This document shows, one piece after another, positions 58,101 through 64,000 of a stretch of DNA of 64,000 nt. The notes under the pieces were generated by a model. That model was given only the letters and a program-made list of their open reading frames with translations. It searched no databases and had not been told where the DNA came from. Each line of letters begins with the position of its first letter. The first letter of the stretch is position 1. Both the position numbers and the translations under genes were made by a program. The stretch comes from Lytechinus variegatus (taxonomy: Eukaryota > Echinodermata > Echinoidea > Temnopleuroida > Toxopneustidae). Location: contig NC_054741.1 of the NCBI RefSeq assembly GCF_018143015.1, forward strand, positions 67,773,754-67,837,753, in the 5' to 3' direction.

Positions 58101-58239
58101 CCGCCAGGCCAAGGTACCGTACCATATACAATCATCATCAAGAATTAATACCGTATACAACCGGGTACAACATGGTCTAGAGTCGAGACAAATGTTCATG
58201 AAAACCGAAAACAATAGTTACCAAAACTGTCTTTGTCAT
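54933..58239 (-). CDS. Small two-exon gene, possibly GON7-like (KEOPS subunit), with in-frame TAG
   Basis: Exon 1 codes MTKTVL (ATG 58239, donor TTG|GTAACT at 58221), preceded by an in-frame TAG. Exon 2 starts at 55181 after TTTTGTCTGTCTCTAG and continues in phase 0: ITFSDGNQTTGKFRQIDFEK, VADTLGKPEEGLQDILSTVK, AITEDLFFNY, then TAG (55031-55029). After the TAG the frame stays open for 31 codons (DSKDSETSSFTDSSTSLESE, then AREPRKKKGIS) to a second TAG at 54935-54933. The GLQDILSTVKAITEDLF helix, the basic/polar N part and a charged tail with a basic end resemble GON7, the small disordered KEOPS subunit needed for tRNA t6A formation. The match is from memory of the family and weak. Without readthrough the protein is 56 residues; with the tail about 88 codons, near GON7's usual ~100. 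Confidence 0.4.
56546..57132. repeat. Octamer-bearing foldback element, copy A
   Basis: Left AGGACAAGTCCATCCCAAGA, GAAAATTTCATCAAAACAGG pairs with right CTGATTTTGATGAAATTTTC, AAATCAACATTTTTCAGAG, GTACTTGACCT. Arms are roughly 200 bp. Each arm carries TATGCAAATGAGG or its inverse, giving an ATGCAAAT octamer. Confidence 0.75.
57307..57902. repeat. Octamer-bearing foldback element, copy B
   Basis: AAACAAGTCCACCCCAAGAA on the left and TTTTTCTGAGGTGGACTTGACCT on the right are inverted, as are GAAAATTTCATCAAAATTGG and ATCCGATTTTGATGAAATTT. AGTATGCAAATGAGG is present. It lies 175 bp from copy A in the same orientation. Confidence 0.75.
58222..58239 (-). CDS. Exon 1 coding part of the small GON7-like gene
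   Basis: Six codons (MTKTVL) before a donor at 58221. The 5' leader is GC-rich and contains a 28-codon upstream frame (MRSEEGSQPASRPGTNSPHD...). Exon assignment rests on the phase match with 55181. Confidence 0.4.
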
Positions 58240-58661
58240 CTAGCTGGTTGCTGCCCAGTCACTGTTCCTGCCACCGGCTTGGACCGTCATGCGGCGAGTT
58301 GGTTCCGGGGCGGCTGGCCGGCTGAGAGCCCTCCTCCGATCTCATATAATTATGTGCACAATTAACGAGAAACAGCTGGTAGCGAGATACGTCATGCATG
58401 TTGACTGAATTATAGTTCGATCGTGATAAAGCGCGTGCCACCTTTGGCTTAGTCTAGTAAATAAGACTAATGAGGTAGATACCGGGGTAGATATTCCACT
58501 ATTATATTGAAACTTAATAATGGAACTGTGAACTAAACCAAACAAACGATATATTTCAACGAGTGTAGTAGTATAAGATTACAACGATTGACCGAAAACA
58601 TTTCTAATTTATTTATACTATGCTTAACTCGTGCCTGCGCTGTCACGGTCTAGACTATTCT

Positions 58662-58738
58662 TATGCAAATTATCCACCTCTAATCCACTGCCCAGATTAG
58701 GCTTGATCGCTTCTATTCATATGCAAATTTCATTCACA
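58662..58738. promoter_or_regulatory. Paired ATGCAAAT octamers
   Basis: TATTCTTATGCAAATTA at 58658-58674 and TATTCATATGCAAATTT at about 58714-58730 share a 15-of-17 core and lie 300-400 bp upstream of the small gene's leader. ATGCAAAT is the POU/Oct factor octamer. A third, weaker copy (TATTCATATGCAAAGTA) is at about 59558. Confidence 0.4.
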
Positions 58739-58799
58739 GATTCACTCACTCACTGTACTGTGTGCGCGCCTTGCCTGCTCTGCGTGAATTTCTAAACGA

Positions 58800-59157
58800 G
58801 AGTCGTGTGACCGAGAATGGGGAGGGGGGGGGGCAGCTTTCTATTGAGCTCAATATTACAATTTCTATTACAGAGGGGAAACAATAAAATGAAGATTCTT
58901 TAAAAACTTAAGAAAAACAACAAATGTAAAGTTGATAATCGAAATGAGCAGAGCAAATCACAAACAAGGCACAATAAACCAGATTATTCTTCAAAATAGG
59001 TATTGTTCATTAGGTTTTTTTTATGTTGATAAATATGTGATTTTAAGTCTGTGGTATAATCAAGGCTAAATTAAACAGGATATGTTGCTGTCATCATGCA
59101 GGCAATTATTGTTGCAATTAATGATCTCACAATCATTCACTGATGTTGATAAGACCC
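58800..59157. other. Non-coding AT-rich stretch
   Basis: Upstream of the small gene. It has one oligo-G run at about 58822 and AT-rich DNA without an identifiable feature. Confidence 0.35.
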
Positions 59158-59398
59158 ATAGGCGGCGGGGGGGGGGACGTGTCCGCCCCCCTTAATTTTT
59201 TATTATATCCATTTTTTTTAGCATGTCAATTTTTTTCTGTGTCCCCCCTAAATTCACGTGGAACCCCCCTGAAACGTGTGTTCCCCCCTAAAATTTAGGT
59301 TGATGACCTTTTGGGGGGCGCTTGTCCATTTTTTTAACTGTGTCCATCCAAAAATTTCAGGTGGACACCCCCTAAATATTTGAGCTTCCGCCGCCAGT
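59158..59398. repeat. Oligo-G foldback repeat, copy 2
   Basis: GGACGTGTCCGCCCCCCTTA, AAATTTAGGTTGATGACC, TGTGTCCATCCAAAAATTTC, AGGTGGACACCCCCTAAATA and GAGCTTCCGCCGCC match the right part of 43318-43890. Only one arm is present. Confidence 0.65.
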
Positions 59399-62300
59399 GA
59401 TAAGACCAATGCTAAAAAGCAGAAACAGGTCATGCATGTCACGGTTCACAGCGGAATACGGGCGGGTGGGCTTGGGGCAAGGCTTGGGGACTCCGACCAG
59501 CTCCACCCCCCCCCCCCACACACACTTTCGAAACGCGGCTTTGGACTGCCTTTCCTATTCATATGCAAAGTATGTACTGCATGGCACTCGACTCACTCAA
59601 TTCAATTGACTCGACTCAATTCAATTGCAAATTTGAAAAAAAATTGTTCTCACGCTGAAAGATGCATGATCCTGATGATCAGGAAGATATTGATAAAAAA
59701 ACTCCTCTGACTATATCAATAATAGTCCGTTTTTTATATCGAAACGATCGCTGTGTCATAGAAGACTGCAATTCACTCATCATTGTACATTTAATACTAT
59801 AATTATTCGTAGCTCCCCCACGTCTCTTCCAAAAAGATATGAACTATATATAAAAAAGAGAAATTGTCTCACTTTTAAAGTGCATTAACCTGGGTCCCGT
59901 AACACAAAGGTTAGCAATTGATCGTATGCTTAATTGATTGATTGTACATTAGTCTATGGAATCAGTCGTAGAAAAATGTTCTACGATCATTGCTAAGTTT
60001 TGGGCACCCTGGTCACTTTTTTTCAGATTGGTAAGATTTTTTTCAACCCGCACTTCGCCTGCGCACACTATTCCTGATAAAATTACAAAAAGTACTTTAA
60101 ACTTTCCTTAAGTCTATATGATCCAAAGCTGTTACCTTGCACTATTGACTACATTGACAGGCTTGCAAGTAGCCATTATTTTTTCGGTTGGGGGCTCTGA
60201 ATTAATAACAAAAATTTGACAAAATCTAGTTTATGGTCAGAGCCTTTTTCGGTTCCTTTATACTTCCAGTGTCGGATCCTGCTCTCGTCAATAAGGAGGG
60301 GGTAGCCCCTATATTTCAATCCATATTTCCCCTGCCCGATCGGTTATTAACAGTATGCCTATAAATACAATTGGCATGATTTAACAATTCGATTTTTTTT
60401 CATCGGCAGGCCCTATACTGACCTGAAAAGATTTTAAATTCCCACCTCAAACTAGATAGAATATCGAACAAAGTAAATGCAACGCGAAGTGCGATCAGCC
60501 TTCATTTTTTTGCGATTTTGACTGAATACAGGACATTCTGATTCTCAGTAGGTTTTATCATTTTTATGGGTGGGTATCTGAATAAATCTATTTGCGAGCG
60601 CAGATAAATTTTGATACGATCTGAAAAAAAAACGAATGGGCCTGTTATAGTGTCGAGTATGGGTTCAAAGGTTTGACTGACCCGACCAGCATGCAAGAAC
60701 ATTTTTAAAAAGCCGAAAATTGAAATTACTATATAGAGGCGAGCATGGAGCTTCAAATATTTGATATTCCAATTATTGTAGGCTTAAATTATTCTAAAAC
60801 ATAGGCCTAACGAACTGTCAATCTCAACAAATCGATGCGCGGGGCCACTTGAATGATTTTATTTTTTTAACTGGGGGTGCTGGTGTAGATTTAGATTTAA
60901 ATTTATTTACGTTCAACAATGATAATCGAAGTGAACAGTACAAAATAATACACAAAGTTCACTGACAATTCATCACAAATAAACATATTGAAGATAAATC
61001 AACTGAATGGAGGGAAAATAAATTTGACAAGCACAAAAAAAAACAGTTTCACGACCAAAAAAATATTATTTTGTTCCCTAGAAATTTGACAAACATAGAA
61101 AAATGCAAAAAAGATTAACTAAAAAAAATGAAGGTCATTTGATTCCGAGAAATTTTACTAGCAAAAAAGATAGGGGAGAGCGGGGTCAATTTGCGCCCCA
61201 GGGGCAAGTCCACCCCGGCACACCCTCCTTTGCTGTGATTGGTGTTTTGTTGATGATGTAATGTCAACCTACCCGAAGGTAGCAACATTACCTTGGCGAG
61301 AGGCCATGTGCTCGGAATTCCAGAAATCTACAATTGTCTATTTCGAGGCCATTTTTGAAAAAAAAAAGGTTCGCCCAGCGAAAATTTTTCTTAACGCCCA
61401 CTTTTTGTCAAAACCGCACGCATGTCCTCGCCGAAAATTGAAAATTAAGATACTAGGTAAATAAGAGTACATCCTAAAGCACGACCTTCCTGCCATCAAA
61501 GAAATGACGATTAAGAGCGTGAAAAATGGGGCGGACACGCCTCGCTCCAGTCCCCTATCACCAGGGGCAGATCCAGGATTTTCAAAAAAAAAAGGGGAGC
61601 ACATTTTTCCGATGAAAAGTTTGACAAGAAATAAAAGTTTTCACTTTCAAATAGGTGGGAGGGGGGGGGCACATTTAAACGGCATTTTTACATTACAAAT
61701 TTTAATTGTCAAACATTGTGCAAGGGTGGGGGCGGGCCGACTTTGAACCCCCCCCCTCCCTCGGGTCCGCCAGTGCCTATCACACCAAAAAAGAAGATCA
61801 TTTCGGTCCCGAGAAATTTGACAAGCACACAAAAAAAGTTTTTTTTATACAAAATGTAGAATATTTTTCTCCATTATGTCCCATTACCGACCAAGATGTG
61901 TGATCAGGGAGTGCTGCATTTAATACACACAGCACCCAACAGAACCCCCCCCCCTTCCTTTCAGGGGCGGCAGAGCGAACTTGAAAGTGGGGGAGGTACA
62001 GGAAAATGGGCACATTTTTTTTCAAAAGGGCACTGTCTTAAAACAGTGGCATAATGAGTTAAAATTTGAATGTGGATAGATATGCCTTTATCATGTCACA
62101 AGAAGTTGTGAAGGAAGTGAGCGAGCAAAAATTTTGACAATTTTATAACGGAAATCCAATTTTGTGATAGATTTTGACATAATATTCAGAAAAAATATAT
62201 ATTTCACCCATCCCTCTTTCTTTTCATTTTCTATATATTTTTTTCATTGATCATATTTTTTTTTTTTGGGGGGGGGGAGGAGAGCCCCCCAAGCCCCTTC

Positions 62301-62813
62301 CTCTGTACGCTACTGTTTATGTACCCCCAATCACATGACTAATTAAACTTTGCGCACATTGGATTAAACTTTGTAATTTTTCCTTCATTTCTTTGTTATA
62401 AGGGGAACACGTATGTAACACATAAGATAGGCCCTTCTCAGGTAAAAGGGGTACAGAACACTTCGTGAGGGCACTATTTTTGGGTAAAAAGGGGCATGAA
62501 AGGCGCCTGTCAAAAGGCAAATAGGGCACTTGCTAACGGCGTAAAGCGGGACCTTCTCTGGTACAGGGGGACATTTCAGGTCCGAGGGGGCATTTCTCTT
62601 GCGTATTAAAAAGGGCACTTTTCGACCAGTGCTTCAAAAGTGGAGGGGAACTGTGCCCTCGGCTCCCAGGATCGTTGCCCCTGCACCCCTTATACATAAA
62701 AGCCTACTGCTGGCTACAGGTCCGGAAAAATAATGGCATACCTAGACTGATGAGTATATAGGCCCTATACCTGCATTCGGGTTACAGCGCTTCTAAATAT
62801 AGTTTGCTGATAT
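59399..62813. other. Intergenic DNA with fragments of oligo-G repeats
   Basis: Contains a foldback at 59889-60012 and oligo-G family fragments at 61560-61790 and 61960-62040 (TTTGACAAGCAC, AAAAAAAAGTTTT). The block 62400-62620 has repeated GGGCACTT/GGGGCA phrases. No exon or RNA gene is supported. Confidence 0.4.
59889..60012. repeat. Foldback element with CCTGGGTCCCGTAACAC ends
   Basis: CCTGGGTCCCGTAACACAAA and GTTAGCAATTGATCGTA on the left are imperfectly inverse to TACGATCATTGCTAAGTTTT and GGGCACCCTGG on the right. 124 bp, non-coding. Confidence 0.55.
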
Positions 62814-63300
62814 TCTTCAGTGTGTTTGTTTCGCATGTTATCCATGCACCTCTAATGATGTAAGCTTGTTGTTGGTGTTTTTTTTTTTTGGGGGGGTGGG
62901 GTCTATGATTAGAATAGTATTTCATCATAGAAAAAAATGAATTTAAAAATACAAAGATTTCTTAAATTTTACCTATAGTGTGTGGCAAAAACAGACACTC
63001 ATTGCCAAATGGTAAAAACAATTAATGCAATGATATATGCTTATATGGAATCAACATTCAGAAGGCCTACATTCGCTGCTGAATGATGTAGCTAGACAAC
63101 ATCTGTAATACACTTCTGACGAATAAAACTCAAATACACACACAACAAACAAGGCCAAGGACAACGTAAGATAGACCAGTCAATAGATCAGTACTTAATC
63201 CTTTGTTTCGGATCATAATACCGGTATCTATCCCAAGATCTAGTAGTCTACAATCATAGACCTCTATACGTTTTTTAATACAGATGTATGACTCTGAAGT
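62814..63300. repeat. Direct repeat, left copy
   Basis: TCTTCAGTGTGTTTGTTTCG, CACCTCTAATGATGTAAGCT, GGGGTCTATGATTAGAATAG and TTAATCCTTTGTTTCGGATC recur in the same order and orientation from 63511 to the window end. The offset is 697 bp at the left and 709 bp at the right. Confidence 0.85.
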
Positions 63301-63510
63301 AATGAAAATCGATTCATTCATATGCTGTGACTATCTCTTATAAAATTTTCGACAATAAAAATAGTTTGAAACAAGTTCGGAACATTGGAGTCATTTCTTT
63401 ATGAAAGTAAGGTGTAAAAGGACTACTTGGGTCTGTGTTTACAGACTAGAGCCGCGCTGGCGGGTATTTTGAAAATCAGCTGTTCGCACATACACGCACA
63501 ATTCTGATTT

Positions 63511-64000
63511 TCTTCAGTGTGTTTATTTCGCATGTTATCAATGCACCTCTAATGATGTAAGCTTGTTGTTGGTGTTGATTTTTTTTTTGGGGGGGTGGGG
63601 TCTATGATTAGAATAGTATTTCATCATAGAAAAAAAAATGAATTTAAAAAATAAAAAGATTTTTTTTAATCTTACGTATAGTGTGTGGCTAAACCAGACA
63701 CTCATTGCCAAATGGTAAAAACAATTCATGCAATGATATATGATTATATGGAATCAACATTCATTGCTATAAGAAGGCCTACATTCGCTGCTGAATGATA
63801 ATTAAGCTAAACAACAACATCTGCAATACACTTCTGACGAATAAAACTCAAATACACAACAAACACAAGGACAACGTAAAATGACCAGTCAATAGATCAG
63901 TACTTAATCCTTTGTTTCGGATCATAATACCGGCATCTATCCCAAGATCTAGTAGTCTACAATCATAGACCTTTATACGTTTTTTAATACAGATGTAGGA
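63511..64000. repeat. Direct repeat, right copy (runs off the window)
   Basis: Second copy of 62814-63300 with small indels and about a few percent visible differences. The spacer 63301-63510 is unique within the window. A tandem array may continue beyond the edge. Confidence 0.85.

Larger units (their letters stand above)
55182..58221. other. Intron of the small GON7-like gene
   Basis: Contains two octamer-type foldback elements (56546-57132 and 57307-57902), a single hAT-like end at 55852 (AGGGTTGCAAAATTTCC) and ACATGTACATGTACATG at 56139. No further exon is evident. Confidence 0.5.

Overview
This is metazoan nuclear DNA, AT-rich, with long introns, consensus GT-AG splice sites and a very high load of dispersed repeats. 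The repeat styles (oligo-G tracts, short foldback elements, an octamer-bearing foldback family, tRNA-derived SINEs, ACATGTACATGT palindromes) and the gene content suggest a marine deuterostome, most probably a sea urchin. The species call is inference. I see no bacterial operon, CRISPR array or virus.

The best-supported gene is SARM1 on the minus strand. I could assemble eight coding exons between 39964 and 14783 with matching splice phases, giving 838 codons: a Ser/Pro-rich N-terminal region, ARM repeats, two SAM domains and a C-terminal TIR NADase domain with its catalytic glutamate. A TATA-like box near 43155 and a probable non-coding first exon (about 43128-42958) lie upstream. The protein starts with a textbook N-myristoylation motif (MGVHCSKK). 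Next to the SAM2 exon lies a decayed, frameshifted second copy of that exon.

Two smaller minus-strand genes are inferred from exon structure. At the left edge (475-4688) is an unrecognised gene with two paralogous exons of 192 and 195 nt in the same symmetric phase. At the right (54933-58239) is a two-exon gene that may encode a GON7-like KEOPS subunit; an in-frame TAG separates its conserved part from a Ser-rich, basic-ended tail.

The rest is repeats. From left to right they include: foldback elements at 174, 2781, 6183, 6988, 10124, 11066 and 13126; a 42-bp minisatellite (13690-14500); SINE and foldback copies inside the SARM1 introns; a 1.7-kb hAT-like element with 8-bp target duplications (27555-29254); a 2.9-kb element rich in TGACCT half-sites that contains a ~971-bp tandem duplication and a nested MITE (33581-36518); a ~93-bp minisatellite (36955-37760); an ~8.7-kb satellite array of 56-57-bp units centred on a HindIII palindrome (45697-54456); two related foldback elements in the intron of the GON7-like gene; and a direct duplication with ~700-bp spacing at the right edge. 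Most open frames in these areas are accidental.
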